A DNA stretch of 33,004 nt, taken from contig CAMNGG010000339.1 in NCBI GenBank assembly GCA_946537975.1, positions 1-33,004 of the forward strand, read 5' to 3'. Below are positions 1 through 6,321 of this stretch, piece by piece (positions within the stretch are counted from its first letter, which is position 1; each line of letters opens with the position of its first letter). This DNA comes from an uncultured Treponema sp. (GTDB lineage: Bacteria > Spirochaetota > Spirochaetia > Treponematales > Treponemataceae). The notes beneath the pieces are model-generated. The model saw only the letters and a list, made by a program, of their open reading frames with translations. It was not told the DNA's origin and searched no databases. Position numbers and translations under genes: made by a program.

Positions 1-565
1 AAAGAGGAGTAGTTCCGTCTGCCCCAACCTTTAGAAGACCATCTTCACTAGATAGAACAGCCTTGAGAGGCTCTTTCTTTTCAAACTCTACAAGAAAGTC
101 TTCCGCGGGACTGCCATTCATACTGAAGGCAGCGTGTGTTCCAATTGCAAAGCGGAAAGGCTTGCTACCCGGATTTTTTACAATAAGCTTCCAGTTAATA
201 CCCTTATCGGTAAGAGCATATTCTGCCTTCAGACTAAAGTCATAAGGAAAACGGTAAAGAGTCTCTTCACTCTGAGTAAGTTCAAAAAGCGCTGAGTCCG
301 CAGTGTGAGACAGACAATTCCATTCCAGATCACGGGCAAAACCATGGTTACGGGTGTACTCGCACTTTTTACCCTCAATCATATAATAGCCGCCATAGCA
401 GCCAGCTACAAAAGGAAAGAGAATCGGAGCATGGTTACCCCACACACTCTTGTCGCCCTGCCAGATGATATCTTTGCCATCGCTTTTGCGGATAAGTTTC
501 TGGATTTCGGCACCTTTTGTGCTGAGTTCTGCGGTGAAAAAGTTGTTTTCTAGTGTTATAAACAT
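1..565 (-). CDS. Aldose 1-epimerase family protein (LacX/galactose-mutarotase-like), partial
   Basis: This gene is not in the ORF track because it runs off the left edge. I translated the minus strand from the ATG at 565, which has a GAAGG ribosome binding site just upstream; 188 codons are inside the window. The protein begins MFITLENNFFTAELSTKGAE and contains GAEIQKL, an APILFPF segment, TRNHGFARD and a GTHAAF segment. These match the sugar-binding beta-sandwich of the LacX-type aldose 1-epimerase family, where NHGFAR and GTHPAF-like motifs carry substrate-binding histidines. The family interconverts anomers of hexoses or hexose phosphates in the cytosol. The C-terminal third lies outside the window. 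It is 30 bases downstream of the dehydratase gene and could be co-transcribed with it. GC is clearly higher than in the polysaccharide block, which suggests chromosomal backbone. The exact sugar cannot be told. Confidence 0.82.
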   Translation of the reverse strand, partial: MFITLENNFFTAELSTKGAEIQKLIRKSDGKDIIWQGDKSVWGNHAPILFPFVAGCYGGYYMIEGKKCEYTRNHGFARDLEWNCLSHTADSALFELTQSEETLYRFPYDFSLKAEYALTDKGINWKLIVKNPGSKPFRFAIGTHAAFSMNGSPAEDFLVEFEKKEPLKAVLSSEDGLLKVGADGTTPL

Positions 566-595
566 TTGATACCTTCTTTCATATATGAAATTATA

Positions 596-1801
596 TTACA
601 TCCTACCATCCAAAAACTTTCCAGTTTCCTTGTGATTGAAATTTGGAATCATATAATTAAAGAGGTCAATGAGTTCTCCTCGGCTCCATTCACCTTTTTG
701 TTTACAGGCTGCAATTGTTTTACAGAAGTAATCAAGTTTAGCTTCATCAAAGTCTACAGGATTTTTGATGATTCCCAAAGACTCAAACTTATCCATTACC
801 AAAGTTTCTTTATCTGTGTAGAACTCTTCAAAATCTTTTTCGCCTGTGGTGTCACTCTTGAAGAAGTATACAGGATACTGATGTTTTGCTTTAAGTTCGT
901 TTACACGAGTGCGAGCCTCGTCCTCTGTTGTACACTGTACTGGTTCGTAGCCGAGGTTGCGAAGATACTTTTCTGCAATGCTTGAGAAAGTAACAAGGTT
1001 CAAATCGTGGTCAAGCTTTGGGAAGAAGACATCTCGGTTTTCACCTAAGAGGCAAGACATAACACAAAGCTGGCCGGCTTCTTTTGGAGTTACAAAATAA
1101 CGACGCACGTCATTAGGGGCCGACAAAGGCTGATTTTTGTCCAGGCGGCGATTAAAACCGTAAAGAAGAGAGCCGTCACTAAAGGCAACATTAGCAAAAC
1201 GGGCAGTAGATACAGGCATTTCTACAGAACGGCGGTTCAAAAAGAACTCCATAATGCGCTTGCTGGCACCCATCATATTTACAGGGTTAGCGGCCTTGTC
1301 GGTTGATACACAAAAATATTTTTTAGCCCCGCAATCTTTAGCCATAAGCATAGTGCTGTCGGTGTTGAAGATGTTGGTGTCTATCATGCGCATAAGAGTG
1401 TAAGGGTCTTTCTCGCTGCGCACATGCTTAAGGGCAGAAGTATTGAAAACATAATCATATCCGCCAATACGTTTTTTCTGCTCGTTGATAAAGGCCCTAA
1501 AAATCTCGCTGCCACAGTCCAGAGCAAAGGTTGCAAACTCACCGTCGCCATAACCAACGGAAGAGCGGATATCGCGCACCAGCTCAACCATGTTATTTTC
1601 GCTGATATCAACGACATGGAGCACTTTAGGATCACGGGCAAAAAGCTCGCGGCAGATAGCAGATCCAATGGTACCCGCCCCACCGATTACAAGAAAACGT
1701 GAATTACGAATTGTTTCACTAAGAAACGCCTCGTTCACAGAAATGTCTTTTTCAAACAGCGGCGCAGTACGGCCGATTAATGGTAGAATGTTGTCTTGCA
1801 T
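596..1801 (-). CDS. NAD-dependent nucleotide-sugar 4,6-dehydratase, CapD/PglF-like
   Basis: 401 residues. It is an extended short-chain dehydrogenase with a Rossmann motif GGAGTIG at residues 40-46, STDKA at 166-170 and MMGASKR at 176-182. In this polysaccharide-biosynthesis dehydratase family (FlaA1, PglF, CapD, WbpM) the usual YxxxK catalytic tyrosine is replaced by Met, as seen here. The family converts UDP-GlcNAc to a UDP-4-keto-6-deoxy sugar. It lacks the N-terminal membrane domain of PglF/WbpM and has a longer C-terminus than soluble FlaA1/PseB. The ATG at 1801 has an AAGGAAA ribosome binding site. It could work with the DegT aminotransferase (26392-27510) and the PglD-like acetyltransferase (8732-9244) on a 4-amino sugar; this link is inference. 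It lies beyond the toxin-antitoxin island and is visibly more GC-rich than the operon. Product stereochemistry is uncertain. Confidence 0.8.
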   Translation of the reverse strand: MQDNILPLIGRTAPLFEKDISVNEAFLSETIRNSRFLVIGGAGTIGSAICRELFARDPKVLHVVDISENNMVELVRDIRSSVGYGDGEFATFALDCGSEIFRAFINEQKKRIGGYDYVFNTSALKHVRSEKDPYTLMRMIDTNIFNTDSTMLMAKDCGAKKYFCVSTDKAANPVNMMGASKRIMEFFLNRRSVEMPVSTARFANVAFSDGSLLYGFNRRLDKNQPLSAPNDVRRYFVTPKEAGQLCVMSCLLGENRDVFFPKLDHDLNLVTFSSIAEKYLRNLGYEPVQCTTEDEARTRVNELKAKHQYPVYFFKSDTTGEKDFEEFYTDKETLVMDKFESLGIIKNPVDFDEAKLDYFCKTIAACKQKGEWSRGELIDLFNYMIPNFNHKETGKFLDGRM

Positions 1802-1834
1802 TTGCTAGTTTCCTTTTTAGTCAATATATTTATA

Positions 1835-2257
1835 TTACACAGTAGGAATTTCATCCAGTCTGAATGAATCCAGAATATCTTTTATTATTTTAGGCGCCAG
1901 GTCTGCCTTTTTAATTTTCTTTGCTATTTCCTTGAGTTTTTCATCTGTAATTCTGCCTTTATCTTCTGGCTTGAATTTGTTTACAAAATCATCTTCTGTA
2001 AAAGAAGATTCTATTTCATCAAGACATAAAAGGCAGTCTTCATCAAAACAGGATGTTTCGGCCTTAAATTCAACCCACGTTGAATCCTTATTATTTTTGT
2101 ATTTTTCTATCTCTGTTGTTGAGGTACACAAATATGCATTTCTAGGATTTTCAGAAAAATTAAGTCTCCCTAAAAAAACAAACCACCGGCATTTTGCTTC
2201 TTTGCCGGTGGAGGTATATGGAACTGTAACTTTTAAAACGTCCCCTACTTTATGCAT
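1835..2257 (-). CDS. Putative PemK/MazF-like toxin paired with Panacea antitoxin
   Basis: 140 residues from the ATG at 2257. The track begins six bases earlier at a TTG (2263). I prefer the ATG because AGGGA lies 8 bases upstream and the protein then starts MHKVGDVLKVTVPYTST. The opening GDVLKVTVPYT followed by a basic strand and WFVFLGR resembles the first strands of the PemK/MazF (SH3-like barrel) endoribonuclease fold, though the match is distant. The C-terminal third is lysine-rich and helical (ITDEKLKEIAKKIKKAD), unlike a minimal MazF of about 110 residues. The start overlaps the end of the antitoxin gene by 8 bases, so translation is probably coupled. Position and size fit the toxin of a type II pair, but the toxin family is inferred and no catalytic residue can be assigned with confidence. 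Confidence 0.5.
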   Translation of the reverse strand: MHKVGDVLKVTVPYTSTGKEAKCRWFVFLGRLNFSENPRNAYLCTSTTEIEKYKNNKDSTWVEFKAETSCFDEDCLLCLDEIESSFTEDDFVNKFKPEDKGRITDEKLKEIAKKIKKADLAPKIIKDILDSFRLDEIPTV

Positions 2258-2828
2258 TAGCAAAATCCCTGTATTTAATAAAATTCAATTCAGGGATTGT
2301 CATCTCTGCTTCAGATTTTGAGTCTAATCCAATAAATTCATCTGCATAATTCATTTTAGAATTCGGCTTACGATTATAAGCTATTTTCCATGCAAGAATT
2401 TCTTCATGAGTAATTTCTGCAGCCTGTTTACCTGAAATATTCTTTTTAATCACATTAGAAAGAATATCATCCAGAATCTTCTTTTCTGAAGGGGCAATAT
2501 AATCCAGGTCTGGTTCTTTTACAGAAACATAATATCTTGTTGCTCTCACAGAACCATTTTTATCTTTGTATTTCTTGTCTTTTGTTTTAAAACTTTCATA
2601 TAAAGACAAGTCTCCTTTATACAATTCTTCAGGAACAGGTCCTAAATCACGAGCAGTATACGTAAATTCAACACAAGGTCTTCCGTTCTGCTTTAATGCA
2701 CGAAAATCCAGAAGCGCTAAAACCTTAAACAAAAGGGTTTGGGTTATATAGCGTTCTTTTGCAGAATAGTAAGAACTTGCAATATATGAGACAACATTAT
2801 CAATTATTTCTTTACGATATGCTTTCAT
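2250..2828 (-). CDS. Panacea-domain (SocA/DUF4065-type) antitoxin
   Basis: 192 residues. The N-terminal half shows the DUF4065/Panacea signature: helices ending in TQTLLFKVLALLDFRAL, a glycine-rich step, then FTYTARDLGPVPEELY, equivalent to the family pattern where a LLY-type helix precedes the GPVP(E/R)-Y motif. A second family-like element, THEEILAWKIAY, follows at about residues 140-152. Panacea is a known promiscuous antitoxin domain that directly neutralises unrelated toxins encoded beside it. The next gene overlaps by 8 bases and is a small putative toxin, as expected. The ATG at 2828 lies only about five bases from the predicted transcription start and has no Shine-Dalgarno sequence, so the message may be nearly leaderless. 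Its promoter contains a palindrome in the spacer, suggesting autoregulation. Confidence 0.75.
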   Translation of the reverse strand: MKAYRKEIIDNVVSYIASSYYSAKERYITQTLLFKVLALLDFRALKQNGRPCVEFTYTARDLGPVPEELYKGDLSLYESFKTKDKKYKDKNGSVRATRYYVSVKEPDLDYIAPSEKKILDDILSNVIKKNISGKQAAEITHEEILAWKIAYNRKPNSKMNYADEFIGLDSKSEAEMTIPELNFIKYRDFANA

Positions 2829-2839
2829 TTTGGTATTTA

Positions 2840-2868
2840 ATTATAGCTAATAAATTAGCTTAATGCAA
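2840..2868 (-). promoter_or_regulatory. Promoter with palindromic operator for the Panacea antitoxin-toxin pair
   Basis: On the minus strand TTGCAT (2868-2863) and a perfect TATAAT (2845-2840) are separated by exactly 17 bases. The spacer is almost filled by the perfect inverted repeat AGCTAATTTATTAGCT (2860-2845). A repressor bound there would block RNA polymerase, the classical arrangement for conditional autoregulation of toxin-antitoxin operons. The predicted start site, about 2833, is five bases from the ATG. Confidence 0.65.
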
Positions 2869-2938
2869 TTAAAACTTATCAGTAGGTAGATTAGTCTCTT
2901 CTATAAGAGCTTACATCATTCTAAACTCCAAAATACTA

Positions 2939-3772
2939 TTAATGCACTTTAACTGTCAAAATTTCTTCATCATCTTTGAGCATATCGTCGATTCCACCCA
3001 TCCTACCAGGGCCAACCATCATTCTTTCTTGAATCCCATCAGGAATCTTTACATCTTCTTCATATTTAAAACCATATTTCAGAAGTTCAAAAGCTCTATT
3101 TGTATATGCAAATCCACCATAAACTTCCTTCAAAAGTCCTACAGAACGAAAATCATCAATAAAGTCCAAATCATCTTTAATGGTATTTGTTCCCGTTATT
3201 TGAATATGACTAATAAATCGGCAAATATCCTCTTCTGTTAGTTCAGAAATACATTTACATAATTTAAAGAATTTATCTCTAGTAATATAATCATTCAATG
3301 CTGCTCTTGTAAGATTAGCATAGTAAACTGATTTTTGCTTAGTTCCGGCATCATCCAATAATTTTACCAAACGCTTTGCACCTTCCCGCAAATGCTCAGG
3401 ATTCCCAGGATAATCGGCATCTTGGTTTGGTGTAGCTTCAGCTAATAACACAGAGAGTTCTTTCTTATTTTTGTTTACAAGTATAGACTTCTCTTTATCA
3501 TAATCATATACATGAAAAAGGTATGTTTCAAAGTTTTCCCAATATATTTCATCTCGTATTCTTGAAGGAAAAGTTCTTATTTCTTCAAATAACTTCATTA
3601 CAGAAACAGGATCTTTCGTAAATACGCCAATTGCATTATCGATAAATGATTTTTTCTCATTTATTAATACTTTGGATTTAAGTAAATTCGTTAACGATTT
3701 CATTAATTTGATATAATGTCTCTCTAATAATACACTAGAATATAAATATTGTTTTTTTTCTTTATTATTCAT
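2939..3772 (-). CDS. Hypothetical protein with possible C-terminal winged-helix region
   Basis: 277 residues; I do not recognise the family. The N-terminal 100 residues are charged and helical (VLLERHYIKLMKSLTNLLKSK). The middle has a helical stretch around EHLREGAKRLVKLLDDAG. The segment from LTEEDICRFISHI to GFAYTNRAFELLKYG looks like a small helix-turn-helix/winged-helix end in which GGFAYTNRAFELL would be the wing and last helix. No signal peptide or membrane segment is seen. The ATG at 3772 lacks a clear ribosome binding site. It has its own promoter, overlapping the divergent DUF3606 promoter, so it is probably not in the Panacea operon although it lies just upstream. A regulatory or stress/defence role would fit the toxin-antitoxin neighbourhood, but that is a guess. 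Confidence 0.6.
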   Translation of the reverse strand: MNNKEKKQYLYSSVLLERHYIKLMKSLTNLLKSKVLINEKKSFIDNAIGVFTKDPVSVMKLFEEIRTFPSRIRDEIYWENFETYLFHVYDYDKEKSILVNKNKKELSVLLAEATPNQDADYPGNPEHLREGAKRLVKLLDDAGTKQKSVYYANLTRAALNDYITRDKFFKLCKCISELTEEDICRFISHIQITGTNTIKDDLDFIDDFRSVGLLKEVYGGFAYTNRAFELLKYGFKYEEDVKIPDGIQERMMVGPGRMGGIDDMLKDDEEILTVKVH

Positions 3773-3789
3773 CTATTTAAATACAATAT

Positions 3790-3819
3790 ATAATACTCGA
3801 AAAAAGTTGTCATTTTCAA
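3790..3819 (-). promoter_or_regulatory. Promoter for the 2939-3772 gene (divergent)
   Basis: TTGAAA (3819-3814), an 18-base spacer and TATTAT (3795-3790) on the minus strand, about 18 bases before the ATG at 3772. The -35 half overlaps the plus-strand promoter, so the two genes may compete for polymerase. Confidence 0.4.
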
Positions 3820-3836
3820 TCTTTCATCATTATATT
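3807..3836 (+). promoter_or_regulatory. Promoter for the DUF3606 gene
   Basis: TTGTCA (3807-3812), 18 bases, TATATT (3831-3836). Transcription would start close to the GGAG ribosome binding site, giving a very short leader of about 13 bases before the ATG at 3856. Confidence 0.4.
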
Positions 3837-3855
3837 TTATACTGGAGATGAACAA

Positions 3856-4056
3856 ATGTCAGATGATTTTACTAAAAAACGACCACAGGATGCTACTAAA
3901 ATCAATTTAGGACAACAATGGGAAATTGATTATTGGACAAGAACTTTGAATACGTCAGAATTTAAACTTAAACTTGCAGTTCAAAAAGTTGGTAATTCTG
4001 TTTCGGCTGTAAAAGAATTCCTTCGAACCCATGTATGTAATAACTTATATAATTAA
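3856..4056 (+). CDS. DUF3606 family small protein
   Basis: 66 residues, the only plus-strand gene I accept in the window. It begins MSDDFTKKRPQDATKINL, then has EIDYWTRTLNTS and a C-terminal LKLAVQKVGNSVSAVKEFL. This is the DUF3606 pattern: MSDD(K/T)xxxGPQDxxxI, a bulky YWT motif, then a helix with VGxSVxxVxxxL that resembles a small helix-turn-helix. GGAG lies 8 bases before the ATG. The family's function is unknown. It is best known from proteobacteria and often occurs on mobile or accessory DNA, which fits its place among toxin-antitoxin genes here. Length is normal for the family, and the final HVCNNLYN tail is not conserved as far as I know. Confidence 0.75.
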   Translation: MSDDFTKKRPQDATKINLGQQWEIDYWTRTLNTSEFKLKLAVQKVGNSVSAVKEFLRTHVCNNLYN

Positions 4057-4066
4057 ACAACTGGCT

Positions 4067-4159
4067 TTATGCTTTTTGTGAACCTCTCTGCCCTATAAGC
4101 TCAAAACCATTGGCTTTTAGTACAGAAATAATTTGTTTTGCAGATAACCGTACGGGCAT
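4067..4159 (-). pseudogene. hicA: Truncated HicA toxin remnant
   Basis: This ORF is too short for the track. Minus-strand translation from the ATG at 4159 gives 30 residues: MPVRLSAKQIISVLKANGFE, then LIGQRGSQKA and TAA. It aligns by eye with the HicA N-terminus (MPRLSGKEVIKALEKAGFExxRQRGSH). HicA is normally about 60-80 residues, and its catalytic histidine sits in the GSH motif. Here that position is Gln (GSQ) and the protein ends three residues later, so the mRNase would be inactive. It follows the hicB stop codon directly. The remnant indicates a decayed HicBA module that keeps its antitoxin. Confidence 0.75.
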
Positions 4160-4360
4160 TTATACGACCATCTGTAATACTTTTGATTTTTCAGGAACAA
4201 GAAAGTCTGAAGGTTCAAAAAACAATTCAGCCGCTTCTTTGAAATTTTTAAAAGCCTCTTCCTGAGTTGCACCACAAGAATTGATTCCTGGCAATTCTGG
4301 ACAATAAGCTGCCCAAGAATCAACAACATCATCATATTCCAATACAACACGTAAAGTCAT
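4160..4360 (-). CDS. hicB: HicB family antitoxin, short form
   Basis: 66 residues. The sequence VVLEYDDVVDSWAAYCPELPGINSCGATQEEAFKNFKEAAELFFE is the HicB partial RNase-H-like fold with its hallmark YxPELPGxxSxGxTxEEAxxNxxEA. In intact systems HicB binds and blocks the HicA mRNA interferase. The ATG at 4360 has a CAGG ribosome binding site 7 bases upstream. There is no C-terminal DNA-binding domain, as in other short HicB proteins. Its partner downstream is truncated, so this is an orphan antitoxin that may protect against a related toxin elsewhere or be drifting. It lies 15 bases after a small membrane-protein gene and could share its transcript. Confidence 0.8.
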   Translation of the reverse strand: MTLRVVLEYDDVVDSWAAYCPELPGINSCGATQEEAFKNFKEAAELFFEPSDFLVPEKSKVLQMVV

Positions 4361-4375
4361 TTTTAAACCTGCTGT

Positions 4376-4657
4376 TTATTTTTTAGTAAAATCAAAATGT
4401 CGGAATACCAGGAAAATATTTATACCCAATAAAAGGCGCCTTTTGTTGTAAGGCCGAAGATGCTTTTTAGCCATAAGAGACTTAAATTTTGGCTTAAGCC
4501 AGAAATACAAAATGAAAAATACGATTAGCAGCGCAAACAGAAAAATATAAAAGATGGAAGGATTAAATGAGAAATCAATAAAAATCTGCAAGGCCGAATT
4601 AAGCAGACTAAAAAAATATAAGCCGGCAAGGGCTTGAATAATAAGCTTATGCTTCAT
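4376..4657 (-). CDS. Small two-helix membrane protein, hypothetical
   Basis: 93 residues. Two hydrophobic segments are visible, LIIQALAGLYFFSLLNSALQIF near the N-terminus and the segment from IFYIFLFALLIVFFILYFWL. They are followed by a strongly basic stretch (KPKFKSLMAKKHLRPYNKRR) that should stay in the cytoplasm. The ATG at 4657 has an AGGAG ribosome binding site. I do not recognise the family. It stands between the phosphoglycosyl transferase and hicB, at the boundary of the polysaccharide operon and the toxin-antitoxin island, and could belong to either. Confidence 0.6.
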   Translation of the reverse strand: MKHKLIIQALAGLYFFSLLNSALQIFIDFSFNPSIFYIFLFALLIVFFILYFWLKPKFKSLMAKKHLRPYNKRRLLLGINIFLVFRHFDFTKK

Positions 4658-4774
4658 AACTCACTCCTAATCCCCTACCGGCTATAATTTTATACTATAA
4701 ATTGATTATTGTCTACTTTTTATAATCTCTGCAATTTTCTTTACATCCTGAATCTTGCCTAATTTTCCTCGATA

Positions 4775-5440
4775 TTAAATATATGGTTCCAATTCAGAAG
4801 GAATCGACGGTAAATCCTTAAAAGCCGTTCTCCATTTTTTAGAAGCTGGATGAAGTACAGCTTCAGCGGTCATGAAAATAAGTTTGAAGTACAAAAAGAT
4901 ATTTTTATGCTCAATATACCAGCATTCAAGTTGTCCCTTATATGGCTGAATAATATTCTGGTGGAAAGCATCTGGATCTTCCATAGATGATAAAATATTT
5001 TCTTCATCACGGAAGGCAATAGATGCCAATCCCGTAAGGCCAGGTCGTGCATACTTAAACTTATCTCTACACCACTCTGGATAAGCCATATAATGAGCTT
5101 TTACAGTTGGACGATATCCAACAACACTCATCTGTCCAATAAAAATATTAATAAGTTGAGGAAGCTCATTTATTTTTGTTTTACGTAAGAATTTTCCCAT
5201 AGGTAAAATACGAGGATCATTTGTTGTAGTATATAAACCCCCTGCCATATTGGGACTGTTACGAAGCATAGTCGCAAACTTTAATACCTTAAATTCTTTT
5301 CCACCTTTACCAATACGTGTTTGACCATAAAAAATATCATGTTCACCAGTAAGTTTAAGTCCTATCATAATAGGAATCATGAATGGTAATAAAACTATAA
5401 TAGCTATTCCGGAAAAGAGGATATCAAAGAAACGTGTCAT
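4775..5440 (-). CDS. Sugar transferase (monotopic phosphoglycosyl transferase), PglC/WcaJ-C-terminal-like
   Basis: 221 residues. It begins with the re-entrant membrane helix typical of the small monotopic class (FFDILFSGIAIIVLLPFMIP). It then has a KFATM strand, a TNDPRILPMGKFLRKTKINELPQL stretch and SVVGYRP, followed by ARPGLTGLASI. These are the bacterial sugar transferase (Bac_transf) motifs. The family moves a sugar phosphate from a UDP-sugar to undecaprenyl phosphate at the inner membrane face, starting each repeat unit. The catalytic Asp-Glu pair is shown as INELPQ preceded by a basic stretch; where other members have DE, this protein has NE. AGGAG precedes the ATG at 5440. It is the last gene of the continuous polysaccharide operon. 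The likely donor is a 6-deoxy-HexNAc, by analogy and by its SDR neighbour. Confidence 0.88.
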   Translation of the reverse strand: MTRFFDILFSGIAIIVLLPFMIPIMIGLKLTGEHDIFYGQTRIGKGGKEFKVLKFATMLRNSPNMAGGLYTTTNDPRILPMGKFLRKTKINELPQLINIFIGQMSVVGYRPTVKAHYMAYPEWCRDKFKYARPGLTGLASIAFRDEENILSSMEDPDAFHQNIIQPYKGQLECWYIEHKNIFLYFKLIFMTAEAVLHPASKKWRTAFKDLPSIPSELEPYI

Positions 5441-5460
5441 ATAATTCTCCTGTTAGTTTT

Positions 5461-6321
5461 TTACTTAAATGCGGCTACGCATTCTTTTATAGATGTTTCG
5501 AAATCAACCTTATTGTATTTTGAAACATCAGGTGATAAAGACATATCATATATTTTCGTTCCAAAAATTTTATTAATAACTCCAAATCTTTTACTAAGCA
5601 ATTTGATTAATGGATTAAAACATCGGATAAAAACTATTTTATGATTAAAATATCTTGCAGCAATTTTTATAATATCTACTGTAGAAACATATTCAGAATT
5701 CTGTGGATACAAAATTCCTGATTGTTTAGTTTCAATAACTAATTTCAAAAATTCACATAAATTATCCACGTAAATCATGCTACGTTTATTGTGAATTAAT
5801 GGACAAAAAGGACTCTTTTTTGCCACTTTTAAAAGTTGTGGAAAATTACCTTTACAACCAGGACCATAAACCATTGGTATTCTTAAAATTGTTACAATGA
5901 AATTATCATCCTGAAGTTTAAATAATTCCTGCTCTGCTTCTAATTTACTTTTTCCATAAAAGTTTTCAGGATTAGGTGTTGTAGAGGCTTCAATAATGAA
6001 ATCACTTCCAACTGATTTATCAGCGCCATAAACAATCATGCTGCTAAAAAAAACAAATTGTTTTACACCACATTCTTTCGCTTTCTTAGCTATCTCAACT
6101 GGCAAATCACGATTAACAGCATAATATTGTGATTCCATAGAGGGGTTTGTCGAAACATGTGCTATCCCCAAAGGGCATAACACCGTATCAAATTGTGAAA
6201 AATCGACAGATTTCCAAGCCTCTTTCCGACAATCGATTGAAAATGTTTGTATACCTTTATTTGTAATAAAATTATTAAATCTGTTACAAATGTATGAGTT
6301 TTTTCCAAGAATTGCTATCAT
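5461..6321 (-). CDS. NAD-dependent epimerase/dehydratase (SDR), WbpV-like
   Basis: 286 residues, an extended SDR fold. The N-terminal nucleotide-binding loop is degenerate (ILGKNSYICNRF instead of GxxGxxG). FFSSMIVYG is the usual Ser region and FYGKSKLEAE the YxxxK active site. Such enzymes next to fnl genes and a small phosphoglycosyl transferase are often 4-reductases or epimerases acting on UDP-4-keto-6-deoxy-GlcNAc, for example making UDP-QuiNAc, or on the lipid-linked sugar. Which one applies cannot be read from the sequence. Its ATG overlaps the stop of the preceding glycosyltransferase (ATGA), indicating translational coupling. It is 20 bases from the phosphoglycosyl transferase, so it plausibly makes that enzyme's donor. 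Confidence 0.75.
   Translation of the reverse strand: MIAILGKNSYICNRFNNFITNKGIQTFSIDCRKEAWKSVDFSQFDTVLCPLGIAHVSTNPSMESQYYAVNRDLPVEIAKKAKECGVKQFVFFSSMIVYGADKSVGSDFIIEASTTPNPENFYGKSKLEAEQELFKLQDDNFIVTILRIPMVYGPGCKGNFPQLLKVAKKSPFCPLIHNKRSMIYVDNLCEFLKLVIETKQSGILYPQNSEYVSTVDIIKIAARYFNHKIVFIRCFNPLIKLLSKRFGVINKIFGTKIYDMSLSPDVSKYNKVDFETSIKECVAAFK

Noticed and set aside
566-985. Plus-strand 139-residue ORF and many other long plus-strand ORFs (for example 10902-11423)
   Set aside because: They lie entirely opposite well-supported minus-strand enzymes, are rich in Cys, Ile and Phe as expected for antisense shadows, and have no ribosome binding sites.
2888-2910. Short hairpin GCTCTTATAGAAGAGAC after the 277-residue gene as terminator
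   Set aside because: The stem is only about five pairs and no T-run follows on the minus strand.
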